Assembly: GCA_030141605.1 (NCBI GenBank)
Contig: JAQGDQ010000086.1
Location: forward strand, 553,418-617,417
Direction of reading: 5' to 3'
DNA: 64,000 nucleotides
Source: Tubiluchus corallicola
Taxonomy: Eukaryota; Priapulida; Priapulimorpha; Priapulimorphida; Tubiluchidae
Every line of letters begins with the position of its first letter. Within the stretch, counting starts at the first letter, position 1. The notes under the pieces were generated by a model. It worked only from the letters and a program-made list of their open reading frames with translations, searched no databases and was not told the DNA's origin. Shown in pieces: positions 47,605 to 61,500 of the stretch. Both the position numbers and the translations under genes were made by a program.

Positions 47605-50600
47605 ATGGAGAGCACTTCCAACACTTACTCTTTAGGTGAAAGTGGCAAAGGTATGTTACTCAAGTTTCGGACGAAATTATTGCGACAACTTATAAACATG
47701 TCACTATTTTCTTATTTCAGATTGGCAGAATGTGTATTACTATTTATATGTTAAAATAGTTCCGCCCTCGAGACTGGTGAACACAACAGGTAATTCACAA
47801 AACTCCAAAAACTGCTTCTCCAACATTTGGTGTGGTAGTACTGCTTCCGTCAAGAAATAAATTTTCAGCATAACTGTACGTTACTAAACAGACATAACGT
47901 TTGATAAGATGCTAATATTATCTTTACCATATCGTAATACACTCTGAAGCCACGTCCAAATTGCACCATCCTTCCAGAAAATATTACAACATAAATTACA
48001 CAGAAAAAAATATAAAGTGCTTTTAATGTATGTAATGACTATGGATTAGTATGAAGTTATTAATATTAATATTAATTAAAATTTAGAAAACAGTTTAGAC
48101 GAGCGTGAGACTATTATTATATAATAACAGAGTATTATATACAGATTTATTTATGATTCATCGACATGCTTATTATAATAATTATTATAATTCATATTTT
48201 CCTTGTAATTGTGTTAAATAATATATTTAATATAATATAATAATAATTGTAACAATAATGATTTTAACTAGTATTTTAATTACTAGTAGTATTAGCTAGT
48301 GTATTAATACTAGTAGTGTTAACTAACATTTTAAATTAGAACAATGATTTAACAGTAGTTAATCCTTTTTCAGTTGTTCAAATCAAAGAAGTACATTCAG
48401 TAGGCACTAGTACTACGTTACACTTCGCCATACCACCTGTGCACTCATCATCTAGTAACAATCTGTTCTTATCCTACTTTCGCCCACTGATAGCTGAGCT
48501 TATTGGGTGTATGTTCTTTTTGTTTGTGGGTATCATGTCCGTGCAATACAAGGACAATCTTGTTGTAGCAATAGCGCACGGATTTGCTCTAACTGTCATG
48601 ATAGTGTGCACTGGACACATCAGGTAACTGTTTTTTATTTAACTCCAGGCGTGAGTACATTTTTATGCTTTCTCTAAAGTAAAGAAATGGTTATTATTGG
48701 TGCAAGCAAAATTTGTACTATTTTTGATACTTTTACGTTTTATGCATTTAACTCTGCATGATTTAATAAGTATTAAAGTTATGCACTTATTAATTGAGTA
48801 ATAAATTCGTAGTTGGAAAAACAGGACGGGTGCTATTATAGATCTTACTATTATAGAGTTACTATATATTTACTACATTAATATACAGGGATTCTAGGTT
48901 TTACGATGATGTGATGCCATCTGTCGACAAGAACAAGAAATACAACTTTAAGTAACTTTTATAGCATATACAACAGTTTGCAATATTATTAGTCATGATA
49001 GCGACTGGCTTTTATTTAGTGATCATAATAAGAGTTAATAGATTATTGTTAATATATAAAAGTTGCTTTACAGTATTGTAAAAGCTAATGTCTAAATATC
49101 AGAAATGCAGATGGAAATATCAGAGTGACGACAATGATAATAATGATTAAAATGCTACCCGATGATGGTGATGATGATGATGATAGTAATGATAGTGATG
49201 AAAATGGTGATGATGCCGAAGATTGATGATGGTGGTGGTGGTGAGGATGATGTTAACAATGGTGATGATTTTGATGGTGATGATGATGTTGATGATGATG
49301 GTGATGATGATGGTGATGATGGTGGTGATGATGTTAATAATGGTGACGATTTTGATGGTGATAATGAATATGATGATGATGAGTATGATGATAATGATGA
49401 TGATGTTGATGATAATGACGAAGAAGAAGAAGAAGATGATGATGATGATCACGATGACTGATACAAGATGTCGATGACGATTTAATTAAACTAAATTTTA
49501 CTTTTCAGTGGTGGCCATCTTAACCCTGCGGTGTCAACAGGCGCTTATATAGGCGGAGCGCTTCTTCCAAGAAAATTATTTCCATATTATTTAGCTCAGA
49601 TGTCAGGCGGCATCATAGCTGCTGGTTTAGTTCTGGTAAGTCATTCAGCTAGTGCTGACATCTAGTGGTGAACTGTTGTGTCAACATTGATTAATGGACG
49701 TCTGGCTTTAACAGCAAAATGAGGATTTTTTCTCTCGAAACTAGTAAAATGTTTGGTGAAAGTTTGCTAGACAAACAGGAGAAATTGCGTTTTTCCATTG
49801 GGCCAATTTTTTGGACATTTCAGTCTAAATTTGTGCTAGTTAAGTAAACTCTTCCATGAGTGCTCCAGTTTTATTATAGAGTTTAATAACTACTAGTACG
49901 TTATTATTTGACCTTTTGCAAAACGTAGTTTCTTTTATTTGGCAGATTGTGCTTGGAAAATGTTATCAACTAAAGAGTGAAAAATCGTGGTAGTACTATC
50001 CTTGCTGCATGGTATATATGCACAGTCTTTCTACTAAAGACAGTAAATTAAAAAAAATTACAAAAAAAGAATTTTTACTTCTAAGAATGCAAGGCAGTGT
50101 GTTTAGGTTGCAAAAAATCTTGAAATTTGAGATTTAGAACCGCTGCCAGGATATATAACTAATAAACCTTTAAATGTTGTACATGAAACAATTATATTTT
50201 CGTTCTTTAAATAATATAAAAATTAATTAATTAAGACAAAATTACATAAATTAATGTTTATATCAGTAATATTGTCACCAATATTATCAATATGATATTT
50301 TCGTTCTTTAAGTGCTGAATTCCTTTTATTTCTTTGCTTTTAATTGCTTTTTTGGCTCAAAAGCTACCAAAAATTGCATTTTCACATGACACTAGTGACA
50401 AAATTACATAAATTAATGTTTATATCAGTAATATATTATCAGTAATAATAATTAATACTTAATGTTAATATAATTAATTTAAATTCAGCCACTCTTATTC
50501 CTAACTCAAACATTTTTCCAGGGTATTCTCGGACCCAGTGATTACGTCGAAAGTGGTGGCGGTGTTACGACGTACGACACGAATGTAGTCAACGCCGCAC

Positions 50601-50951
50601 AAGCACTGTTGGCAGAAACTGTTATGACGGCAGTTCTCGTATTAGTGGTTCTCATGGCAGCCGTTGATCAGAAAAGTAATCTTGCGCCATTAGTTATTGG
50701 TTTTGCTCTAACCTGTTGTATTTTAGCTGGGTAAGTCAAAATAATTGTCTCATTTTAAGTTTATATATATCATAATTTGTTGTCAGCTATTGAAGCAGAG
50801 TACAAAGTAAGACAGCCCTACCATCTGCTGTCTTTTTTCAAGCCGTAGCGATTATTAGGAATATACACTTTTGCTAAGAGACTTGGTTATTTGCTAAGAA
50901 TTAGATGCAAAGCAGTCTCTGAATTTCACTCCATTCCTGTCTCTCTCTCTG

Positions 50952-51042
<91 letters not shown>

Positions 51043-51476
51043 TTGAAATGCCCATACTTTTTTCCTCCTTGTTTTGTATCATGTTGTCCTGACCATGTAA
51101 TTTATTGTCCAAAATTTTCTGTAATAAAAATACACGAACGTGTTATCATAGCAACTAGCACCATCTACTGAAAAGAAGCAGGAAAAATTCATTGAAAGAT
51201 GATGCTCCTGTTAACAAGCTATGATTTCTTTCAGTGGAGGGCTAACAGGGGCTAGTTTAAACCCAGCTAGAAGTTTTGGTCCAGCCATCATGTTCACCAT
51301 TGTAGCTAATTCAACCACTATGGAAGACATTCCAGTTTGGAGTCAACACTGGGTATATTGGTTTGGCCCATTTTGTGGTGCTTGTATGGCTGGAGTTATA
51401 TACAGGTACAACAGTTACTGCCATTGTTCCTGTTAATGTTGTTGTCATTGTCACCATCATCATCGTCATCATCATT

Positions 51477-51508
<32 letters not shown>

Positions 51509-51549
51509 AGTCATCATCATCGTAGTCATCATCATCATCATCATCGTAG

Positions 51550-51580
<31 letters not shown>

Positions 51581-52094
51581 AGTCATCATCATCATCATCA
51601 TCTTCATCTGTATCATTGACATGTCTTTCGTCATCGTGATAATTTATACAAGTCAGATAATTATTATCATTGTTTTTGTAAATAAATCCAGTCTATGAAA
51701 TGAAGTGTGAGAAAAATGAGGCGAATTCATAAGGAATTGCTTCAGTACCACGTCCAAAATTATTTTCATTCATTATTTCACCCAGCAAAGTAATTTAAAC
51801 TATACTAGAATTAGAATTAATTAGAAATAGAATTAGAATTATTTCAAAATTAGAAAACCCAAAGATTGATTTAGTGAGTTAATAGAAACAACTAATTCTC
51901 CAGTCAGGCTTTGAAAGCTCTTGACCTGGTTGAAAAGCGTTTTATTAACATTACAAAATGTTCAAATTTTATTATTCAAATTCAAATTTATTCAAATTTT
52001 TCCATATACCCTCCAACCCAGCTTTCATAAGTGTCTGCATTTCAGGACCTGCTTGGCCAACAGGAAACACAGAATGATTTTCAAAGGAGACTAA
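47605..52094 (+). CDS. aqp8-like: AQP8-like aquaporin, six exons, 283 residues
   Basis: Membrane channel for water and, in the AQP8 group, often ammonia or hydrogen peroxide. Exons: 47605-47650, 48374-48623, 49509-49635, 50522-50730, 51235-51405, 52046-52094; all phases agree. Both half-helix motifs are intact: [10 protein letters not shown] (N104-P105-A106) and [11 protein letters not shown] (N220-P221-A222, pore R223). Six membrane segments can be placed. AHG in helix 2 (H84), [20 protein letters not shown] and the end [16 protein letters not shown] resemble AQP8 rather than water-specific or glycerol groups. An in-frame ATG at 47563 would add 14 residues (MKVLIGLSLIANKT); 47605 was chosen because AAGACGATGG is the better context. 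Substrate range is inference. Confidence 0.92.
48374..48623 (+). CDS. aqp8-like: Aquaporin exon 2 (helices 1-2)
   Basis: 250 bp: N-terminal tail, then [20 protein letters not shown] (helix 1) and [20 protein letters not shown] (helix 2). Confidence 0.92.
49150..49460. repeat. (GAT)n microsatellite
   Basis: About 300 bp of GAT with GGT and AAT variants in aquaporin intron 2. Confidence 0.95.
49509..49635 (+). CDS. aqp8-like: Aquaporin exon 3 (first NPA, helix 3)
   Basis: 127 bp: [20 protein letters not shown], then [21 protein letters not shown] microsatellite ends about 50 bp upstream. Confidence 0.95.
50522..50730 (+). CDS. aqp8-like: Aquaporin exon 4 (helices 4-5)
   Basis: 209 bp: an extracellular loop with [11 protein letters not shown], then [20 protein letters not shown] (helix 4) and [14 protein letters not shown] (helix 5). 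Confidence 0.95.
50938..51040. repeat. (TC)n microsatellite
   Basis: About 100 bp of TC with TG interruptions in aquaporin intron 4. Confidence 0.95.
51235..51405 (+). CDS. aqp8-like: Aquaporin exon 5 (second NPA, helix 6)
   Basis: 171 bp: [20 protein letters not shown], a loop with an N-x-T site (NST), then [20 protein letters not shown]. Confidence 0.95.
51440..51612. repeat. (ATC)n microsatellite
   Basis: About 170 bp of ATC with GTC variants, starting about 40 bp after the donor of aquaporin exon 5. Confidence 0.95.
52046..52094 (+). CDS. aqp8-like: Aquaporin exon 6 (C-terminus)
   Basis: 49 bp after acceptor [24 protein letters not shown] then TAA. A basic tail close to the AQP8 ending, missed by simple ORF searches because it is short. 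Confidence 0.85.
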
Positions 52095-52404
52095 CAAGGT
52101 AGTTGCCTTGTTTCAAATTTCAGTCTTCCAAACAGCAAACCTCTTAGTGTTGATTGAGTATTTCCAGTGTAATCAGAGAATGTTTTTCAACAAATGGGTT
52201 TATCATCAACCAAACAAATGGGTAAAAAATTAGAATTGACTGGAAATGTGGATGAACAGAAAGCTTTAATTGTCACTTTTTATGAAATTACCTGCCAAAG
52301 CCTATTGGGCTCTAGCTTACACGGCCTGTCAAGTGATATCCAACACTCGTTCGAGATTAGTCACTATAAAAAGTTGAACTGCTCCAGTGTCTGGTATACA
52401 TGTA

Positions 52405-52862
52405 ACATGTAATAAATGTTAAGTCAATTTTATGTAAATGTACTACTTACCTAGTGCAAACAAAGGTACGTACAGTGCAGTTAATTTGCTGTAATAGTAG
52501 TATTTACCTAGCGCTTATGTAAGAAATATGCAGCCAGTTTGATGTTAGTAGTTGTACCTAATACACGTGTAATAAATGTGCAGTACATTTGCTGTAATAT
52601 ATCCTTATCTATTATATACATAATTAATCTACAGTCATTTTGCTGTAATAGTAGTGCTGATCTGGTACATAAGTAATCAATCTACAGTCATTTTGCTGTA
52701 ATAGTAGTGCTTATCTAGTAGATAAGTAATAAATCTATGATCATTATTTGTTGTAATAGTAGTGCTTGCTTAGTACGTATGTAATAAATCGACACTCATT
52801 TTGCTGTAATATTAGTGCTTACCTAAATACGCAGTCAGTTAGTTATAATAGTAGTACTTGGC
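52405..52862. repeat. About 60-bp minisatellite carrying repeated AATAAA
   Basis: Seven or eight diverged units with TTTGCTGTAATAGTAGTGCT, and in most of them GTAATAAAT or a variant of it. AATAAA occurs at 52411, 52571, 52728 and 52783, all on the aquaporin strand and starting 317 nt after its stop. Confidence 0.8.
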
Positions 52863-53329
52863 TACTACACTGCTTACTTCATGGTAACCATGAAGATATT
52901 CTCAGTGTGAGTATCCAGATAATGTTTTGAATGAACAGGGATGTTCGTTTACTTGTTATTGCTAGAGTGTATTGGAATAACTATCTAGTCTTCCCAGTGG
53001 CAATTTGTTAATTGTGAATAATATCAAATTGGTAATTATAAAACTTTGTAAATAAATAAAATATGAGTTTACAGAAATCGTATCTCCTTTATCGCAAACT
53101 GGGATTATTATTAAATTAGACTTTAAAAGACTATGTGTGCAAGTAAAATGTTGCAACGTAACAAAACTGGTATCTCCATCACTTTTGCTCTAGAGAACCT
53201 CCGTACTGTACAGGCCTCAAACTGACGCTTAAATTGCATTAATAAAAGCAAATCTAGCAATTCAACAATGTCTCCATGAAAAGACATATACACATACTAG
53301 TAATCAGACACATAAAATCAATTTTTTAC

Positions 53330-55409
53330 AGAAATATTCCGTTTATTTCTCAACAAAAAGTTGACGTTTTTGGAAAACTAATCTACTCTTATCATGAAGT
53401 CATACGTTTTAATTATTATGACTGATACACACATTACAAGATTATAACTTTCAACAAGTTACAAAAAAAGAAAAACAACACAAAATCTAAAAACGCAGTC
53501 TATAATATTTCCACAAATTATGTAAAATGCCTCTCTCAAACATTAAGGCAATTTCACACAAAAATATTCAATGCACTACTATGCATCGTGTAAAAACTTA
53601 TAATGTAAAATTTGTGTATATTGTATACAAAACAAAATCTTTGGCAAAATCACTTATAAAACCTTGATGATACTAATAAAAACTGGAACAACTTAAGTTA
53701 AGAAAATTATGAAAATAAGATTTAACAGAGAGTATTGGCACATTGATGTTCTTATGCTGTTATTATTTTAATAAAAATAACTAGGGCTTAGCATCTCACA
53801 AGCTTTTGCACTACATAACTTAAAAAGTTAATTTTTCTGAATTTTCCCAAACAAAAATAAAACTTCTATGAGATACATGTACTACAGTTTGCTAATATTT
53901 CTTTTTGAAATAATTTTGTTTACAAATTAATATGCTATTTACATATCAGGTTTTTTCACATTGCTGAACGCAGTTTTAAATTCTCAAAGTTAGTTACTAA
54001 GTGCTGCATATAAACAATGGCACCTGTACCTAAGAGATAATGACAGCTAAACAATAGAAAGGCATCTAGATGTTATATATCACAATGAATGGATGAACAA
54101 TTTCAGAAATTTGGACAATATCATAATCAGCTGATCATAACAATTAAACATTAAGTTAGCCAGGCCATTTAATAAAATAGCTGTCATTGCACTGGAATGT
54201 TGCTGTACATAACAGCCTATCGTACAATTGTAACTTGTGAAATACACGTTTAAACATTTGGACGGAATGCTGACGATGGACATCAAAAATTTATACAAAA
54301 TCCCAACATTATGATATGTTCGCACTATAAAATACATAATTAGATAATATATAAACTATATAGTGTATAATATTATATATAAGTAAAGATTATTGATGTG
54401 ATATTTACTAGATAGCTAGATAATAATTATGTGTTTTATGCTGATTATACGTTGAAGTGGGTACATATTTTATTTCAGTAAGCTGCCATCTAATTGTGCT
54501 GCCTCTCTTTTTCAAGAGTTAACTTTTTCAACTTGGGTCACATATTTGGGTGCATTCACAAACTTATATGCAACCAAAAAGCTTGGTTAAATAAGAACAG
54601 CATGAATATTAAGCAATTTATTTAAAAGTTTGACTGGCTGGCTTTATTTCCAAAAATATGTATATGTATAAAATTTTATAGAAATTTGGCTGGGTTAAAG
54701 TCAATTTCTGTGATATGTATTACCATACTACTGAGTTATGTGTAGCTAAATTACCAGAAATTTTGAGCATTTTCATGCAGTTACTATAGCTAAATCTTTA
54801 ACTTTATCACATCCATATGGCTCTACTGCTGTAACACATTTGTATAGCCCAATTCTCTGACCTCAGAGACGTTCGAAACTTCTATCGCTCAATGTTCAGA
54901 CACAGATATATGGCTGTGTCTCTCAACACAGTTGTATGGTTGAATCTTGCTGGGGAATTAGATACTGATAACCATAACTGCTCGGAAGGTACTGCAATAT
55001 GAAAGAAACTGTGTGAACTTGTTACAATAAATAAAAAAACAGTTGACTTTTATTCAAAGGACTGCAAAGACCTAGAAATAATTAGGCTTTAAATCATCAC
55101 AAAGTGCTAACATTGCTGCTCAAAGTTAATGCGGGATAATGTCATACGCAATAAGTTATTTTCATGAATCAAAAACCGTGAGTAATACCTGTATGGTATT
55201 CAAACTGTAAACAGTTGCAAAGCTACTCTAGGGTAAGCTATGGTTCTGCAGTAAACTATTTTAGCTCAATTTTTTGGTTTTTGTTGTCATGCTAAAAAAA
55301 TTAAATCACTACTTTGTTGAACTTGCAGAAAATTTTGCAATACATGACCATAAAATTTTAGTTTTGTAAGACCAAACAAAATTACTTTCAAATTTATGCC
55401 CTTTGTTTA
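53330..55409 (-). other. Probable 3' UTR or 3' flank of the RBMS-type gene
   Basis: AT-rich, no convincing exon on either strand. AATAAA on the minus strand occurs at 55406-55411, overlapping the predicted stop, and again at 53342-53347, which would allow a UTR of about 2 kb. Further 3' exons cannot be excluded. Confidence 0.35.
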
Positions 55410-55520
55410 TTAAATTTTACTCACACTTCCACCAAGTGGTACTTGATTCAAGTGGGAAAGTTGTGCAATGACACTGGAATTGTGCAGCGGCTGTACAGCC
55501 TCAGTGGTAACAGGAACGAC
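55410..55520 (-). CDS. RBMS: RBMS last visible exon
   Basis: After acceptor [29 protein letters not shown] then [16 protein letters not shown] and TAA. A GTGAGT donor inside it (exon would end at 55425) offers an alternative. Confidence 0.75.
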   Translation of the reverse strand, partial: VVPVTTEAVQPLHNSSVIAQLSHLNQVPLGGSVSKI

Positions 55521-58500
55521 CTGCAAAATATGCAAACTTGAACAAAAGTGAAATTATAATGACACTGAAGTAAGTGTTTTACACAATCACTGCAGTCACA
55601 ACTCTTGAACATTCCTAATTATTAGTTTTACCTATGCACCAGCACGGCATTAATACATGCATACTGAAAAATTAATGGAGGTTTTTTCGATAGATGTATT
55701 ACAACGTGAAAGTGGCAGACCAGCAGAGTTATCATTGCAATGGTACATTCGACTGCAGAGTTTCTTTGCTAAGAAATGTGCAAACAGGTCACACTAGAGA
55801 GCAAAATCTGCATGTCTGATTGTCTGTCTTACTGCATCTTACTGTGTGGGTTTAGTGTGTGCAAGAGTGAGCTGACTGACAGCAAACGCAATAAAATCTC
55901 ACAAAAGATTTTGCAACATTTTTACACTACAGAGAAATTACTCTTGACAGATCTCTGAGACTATATGTATAATGCTGTTGTAGCAAATAGTTAGGAACTA
56001 TTGGAGCTTTTAGTTAGGAGTAGAGCTTGTTTCTGTCACTACAAGAAGCATTCAGAGCAGCTGACAGTAAAATCACAGAGGCGTTCACACTAAACAACAA
56101 ATCAGCTCGCAGTAATGGTTGGAACTGTGTGCAATTTCTTGTCAATAATTCAAACTTACGAGTTTGCTGTCAGAGGGCAAATTCATGATGGAAAACTCGC
56201 TGGTCTGAACAAGGCTTAAGGTGTTCTTTCATTATCTAACTATAAAAATATTGTTTGAGAAATCTGACTAGTAGAAGTCTTAGAACAAACGTGGTTCATT
56301 TGCCTAATTGTTAGTGACTGATTCCATTGAACAGTGGCATATTTACCAATAGGCTAACTAGGCTGTTGCCTAGGGCATAACATTTTATGTTGGTATAAAT
56401 CACATATTTATAACACACCACAAAACAGTTATTTGGGCTGCCTTTATGTAAGGGTCGCACCTAACACATAAAATCGATTAAATGTATGTAATTAGTAATA
56501 GCCATGTGGTACTAGGTAATAATATGTATTATTAATACAGCAGAAGTACACTGTGCATTGCAGTTCATAATATTATATAATTTAAAACATAAATCCATAA
56601 CAGCGATGGGCGGGGGACTGAACTATCAGCCTAGGGCATTGTAATGTGTTGATATGCCATTGCCATTGAAACATTTCCTAGTTGCAACCATTTATTACCA
56701 CTAAAGTAGCTTTACTTGCATTACGAGGTGCTGCGAGGCACTGCACTGGCTCAAAGTACTGAACCTTATGTAGCACAGATTACAATTTTGTCTTCCGTTG
56801 ATAATGGGTTAGCATAGAGAAATTTATATTTTGTGTTACCTGTAGACCTGTGTTGAAACTGTCTGAGGCAAGCATTAGCATAAATCTCTGTTGCGTGAAC
56901 ACCGGAGTACAATGTTCTAAGGGATGCACTGTATTTGGGCTGCCAGCACATTAGATATTGTTATTTGGAGGCTGTGTGAACAAAATATTACCTGTAGCTA
57001 ATGTAGCTAATATTAATGAGCTGTAATTAGATTAACTTTTATATCAGAACATACGGGTAATTGTTGGTAGTTGCCTTGGAGATTCAAACACGGATTCTGC
57101 AGCCATGATGATGTAGGTGATGTTCCTACACTAGCGGAAGGCATGGCCAGACCATATCTTGGAAGGTGAGGCAATGCTATTGGCGTCAAAGCATTAGCAT
57201 GATGGTAGTCTCCACACAGAGCTGGCTGAAGAAATCCCTCTCCTTCTCTTCTCAAAGCCATGCATGTCTTTTTCCTTGTTTTACCATCTGCAAATTTTAC
57301 CAACAATGGCTCTTTTTCACCTAGATAAATGAAATCAGTGCATCATATTGTTTAGATGACTTTTTTGCAAAACTAGCATCCGTGTAAGAGTTTACCACAT
57401 TGGGTGCAATGATATCAGGTTAAAGGCCAAGGTCAGCTGATGAGGATTTTACCAAAACAATACCGCGCTTTCACATTAAAAGCATATCGATAAAAAGACA
57501 TGCCACATTCAATATTAATTTATTCTGTACATTTTATCTACCACACTGATTCTGACTTATTACCTAGTTGAGGGAGGCCATATTTACACAAGCATATGGC
57601 TAAGATGCAATACGTGATTTATGGTGTATTCTTAGAGAACTAGCCTTGGTAGTGATCCAGATTCTGGCTCTGCAATGTCCACATTAAATTAGCTAGTCAA
57701 AGCAATACAATCCAAACAGACTACTAAACTAAAGTAAGGTATCTAAAAGTATTCAGTGACTATATAGGCTCTCTGCAAAAGTACAACCTTTCAGACAAGT
57801 TCTTGACTTCTATTATATCTACACACATTACAGATTTGCTACAAATCTTACCATAAATATTCTTTCCATTGTATTGTTCGATGGCTTTGTCACACTTATC
57901 CTTGGATTCTAACCTGAAAATGTTAAGAAATTTGAATTAATATCTGTAGCTTGATTTACTTTCCTCTGAATTGTTTATATGTTCACACTAAATTTACTTT
58001 TGATGCACAGAACTTTTGTATGATGAACAAAGCATGAAGAAGTTCGGAGTTTGTTTTGGGCATAAGAACTAGGGTGATGATGATCGTGATAAATGTTATG
58101 GTGTTGAGTAACTGATTAACATCTCTGCCAGTTAGAGCACTTTGGTTTGGTGTTCTTTTAGGCAGTGCACCTTAACTTGTAATTGGAATGGCGCTACTTT
58201 TTTAAACTAGAATAAACTGTTATAACCGTAACTAAAAGAGTAAAAGATTGGAATAAAGTAAATGATTGGAATAACTATGCTCCAATTTAAAGAGCAGTGC
58301 CATTCCAATTACAATTAGAGCACTGCCTAAAAGAACACCACACCAAAGTGATCTAACAGGCATAGATATTAATTTATTACTCAACACTATAACAATAATG
58401 ATGATAACAATGACTGTGGTGATGGTGACGATGAAGAAAGTTGTTTAATAGTAGTAGTGTCTAGCAATTTCAATGGTCACAGCTAGTGGCTGCCCGTAGT

Positions 58501-61500
58501 TAAAATTAGTGGGGGTGCTGATTCAGAAAATTTTTAGCTATTGTTCTGATACTGTTTAAAATGAAACAAACATATGTGATTATAATGTTGTAATCTGTAA
58601 CTATAAACTTAAACAAACAAACATACCAAAATTTATACATAAACTTGATAAAATCCTAAACAAAAAAAATTATGCTCAGGAATAGCTGCAGTTCACCAGT
58701 ATACAGTTTTTAAGCAACTGACAACAAACTGTGTGAGTGACAATACTTTCTCTATCTAGTAGCAGCAGATGCAAGCAGTGCAGCATACAGTGTGTTATCT
58801 CAGACATGTGTGCATGGACCCATGCGCTTGATGCAAGTGGTACTACCCTTGTGCTCTAGTGCCGTACAAGTATAAAGAAAGAACTGAAGAAAAAAGACTT
58901 ATATTGAATATTATCGATAATATTGAGTAAAAATAGGTGGTGCTGCAGTACCAAGGTACCTATACATGAGCCGCTACTGCTCACAGCACATAAACTTCCA
59001 TTTTCCTTTCAGTTTTTCAGCACATTTTCCTTATGACATTGGCCAAGCCTAGTATTACATGCATTAGAAATTACATAAGGATGACTGCAATGATGATAAT
59101 GATAATGACAATAAAAATGATGACAAGTGGTGATGCTGATTACAGAGGAAGTTGCTAAACAAAGAGAAGTGTGTCTAGCATAGATTTAAATGCCACACCT
59201 GCACAGAAGAGAAGTTGCTAGTCTGCTTGTCAATAAGGACACCGGGTGTCACTAGGAGGATTGCCTAACAATTGCAGTTTCAATTGCACAACATAGCACA
59301 TTTGTTTGTCTAACGGCAGATCATAGAATTTGTAGAATGAGAACATGGTGCCCGTTGCTTGCCTTACTTTTTGCATGAGTCTAACAATGTCCTCTGCATA
59401 CGTGTGACATTTAAGTTGATGGTGCCTACTAGTTTTAGTTGTAGCAGAGTTATCTGTCTGCAACTGTTTTTCAGCACGTCTAGCTTATCAGCTTTTTGAA
59501 ATGTAACATGAGAATGAGTCAACATATGGCAACGAAGTTGCAGATTTATGGCAAACAATGAATTAAGAACTTGTGAACTTTACAAACTCCTCTAAAACTT
59601 CTGTTAAAAACTCTATATTGATTAGCATCCAAATTGGTAGGATAGTCAACCTGATCAAACCTCAGTTGCACCTTCTTACCTTGCAAATCCAACTCCACGA
59701 CTATTCCCGAGTGGATCCCTCAGGATTCTCGTACTGATAATGGGTCCATAACATTTTAGGATTCCCTCGAGTTCTGCCTCTCCAACAAAGCTTGGCAAGT
59801 TGGCAAAGTAGAGGTTGGTGGGATCTTGTTCCTGTTTCTGAAATTTAGAAAAGTTTTCATAGAAAATTAATAGATACTAGAAACAAGAAGTGTAAGTTAT
59901 GCAATTTTTGCAAAAAACAGTCAAAAAAGGAGGTTTTTCGTCTGTGTTCCTGCCGGTGGGCCAATTTCCAAACAATAAACTAGGTGCGAACCTATGGATG
60001 GAGACCTTTCGTTTGACGTTACAGATTGTTGAAAATGGTGCCATTCGTCAGAGCTGTATTATTAATAGATATGCTACATAAATTATTAAATTTTAAGGCA
60101 TGTTTTTCTTTTAAAGTGTTTGCACTACTTATGATCACAGGGCTGAGCAATCTCTATTGGAAGATATATTTGAATTTAATTGAATTGAATTATGTGAATT
60201 GGAATCAATTCTAATCTAAATCGAACTCAAATTCAGTTGCGAAGATTTTTGAATAAATTTTCAAATCGTTAATAAAATGTGGTCTCACAAAGATCATGCA
60301 CATCACTTGATTTTATTCTGCAGTAAAACAATAATAATAAAGTTCTACACAGGAATCAGAGCTAAACTGTGCTGACTGCCTGGGGTTTCAGACGTTTTAA
60401 TGATAAAGAACATCTTGTAGCTGAAGTGGTGGATTATTCGAATCTATAATTTCAGGTTTCAATCTAATTCAAACTAAAAATACTCAATCAAATCAAATTC
60501 GAACGTATTATGATCACTAGTAAAGATTACTCGGAAATTGTGCCCGACAAACAAGTCAAGATCAACAATGAATTCCTTTTCCCAAGTTTCTGGACACTGG
60601 GAATTTTAATGATGCAATTTTTTCTTGTACTTTGTTGAGTTTATGAATGATTACAGTGTGTGGTTTGCGATGAATGCTAAGTAATGCAAATCACTAAATT
60701 GATGGGTGACCATCGGTGCAACACTCTCTCCCTTTGTGGTTTCACTTACTAATCACGGTTGTTTAATTCACAGAGGGAGGACGTATTTACAACTACACGT
60801 GGCAATGACAACCCGTTTGGTTTGCATTGACAACCGGTTATGCGTTGAATCACCAGCGAAATTTTAGTACAATGAAAATGTGATGAAGCAAGTGCAACAA
60901 CTTTAACAAGCAGTAAATGACAACAGTAACAACTACAACAACAGTAGGCACAAACACCTGTAGATCAGTAGCAGAGGTGTAGTGACAATAAAAATATTAT
61001 AGCACAAGAAAACCCTCCACTTACAAAATGCTTGAAAAATTCATCTTTAAATTTTATACCACTTACATTTTTGTATGCAGGGCCTGCGTCGGCAGTAACA
61101 CTGTATAAAACTTGTAACTCTAAACTCCAGCGATGACCGTTAGGCACAGCAATTAAAATGACAGGCCATTTGAAATTAGCTTAGATAACATTATGCGAAA
61201 TTTGAAAAATTAAACAGAGCTTTCGTAGCACATTTGTTACTTAGTAAGTAAAATTTTAAATAACTGTATTTTGTCAATAAGATTAAAAAATACGTTTTAG
61301 GTTAGTGAGTGCTGCACTCTGGAGGGTGAGCCAGCGACATTTTACTAATTAGCACGAACATTTTAAATGATTATTTCTAGTTACATAAGTCTTTCCAGCA
61401 GGTAAGCAAAATGCTAAGTAAAACAACTTTGCACGGAAAGTATTTTGGGACATAGTTTAACATTTCCTTTTCTTCCACTGATTTACGTTGTGCGTATATG

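Noticed and set aside
60965-61147. Extra RBMS exon (GPAYKNV followed by GTAAGT)
   Set aside because: The donor looks good, but the sequence is a copy of dispersed family C, and the neighbouring RBMS exons already join in phase.
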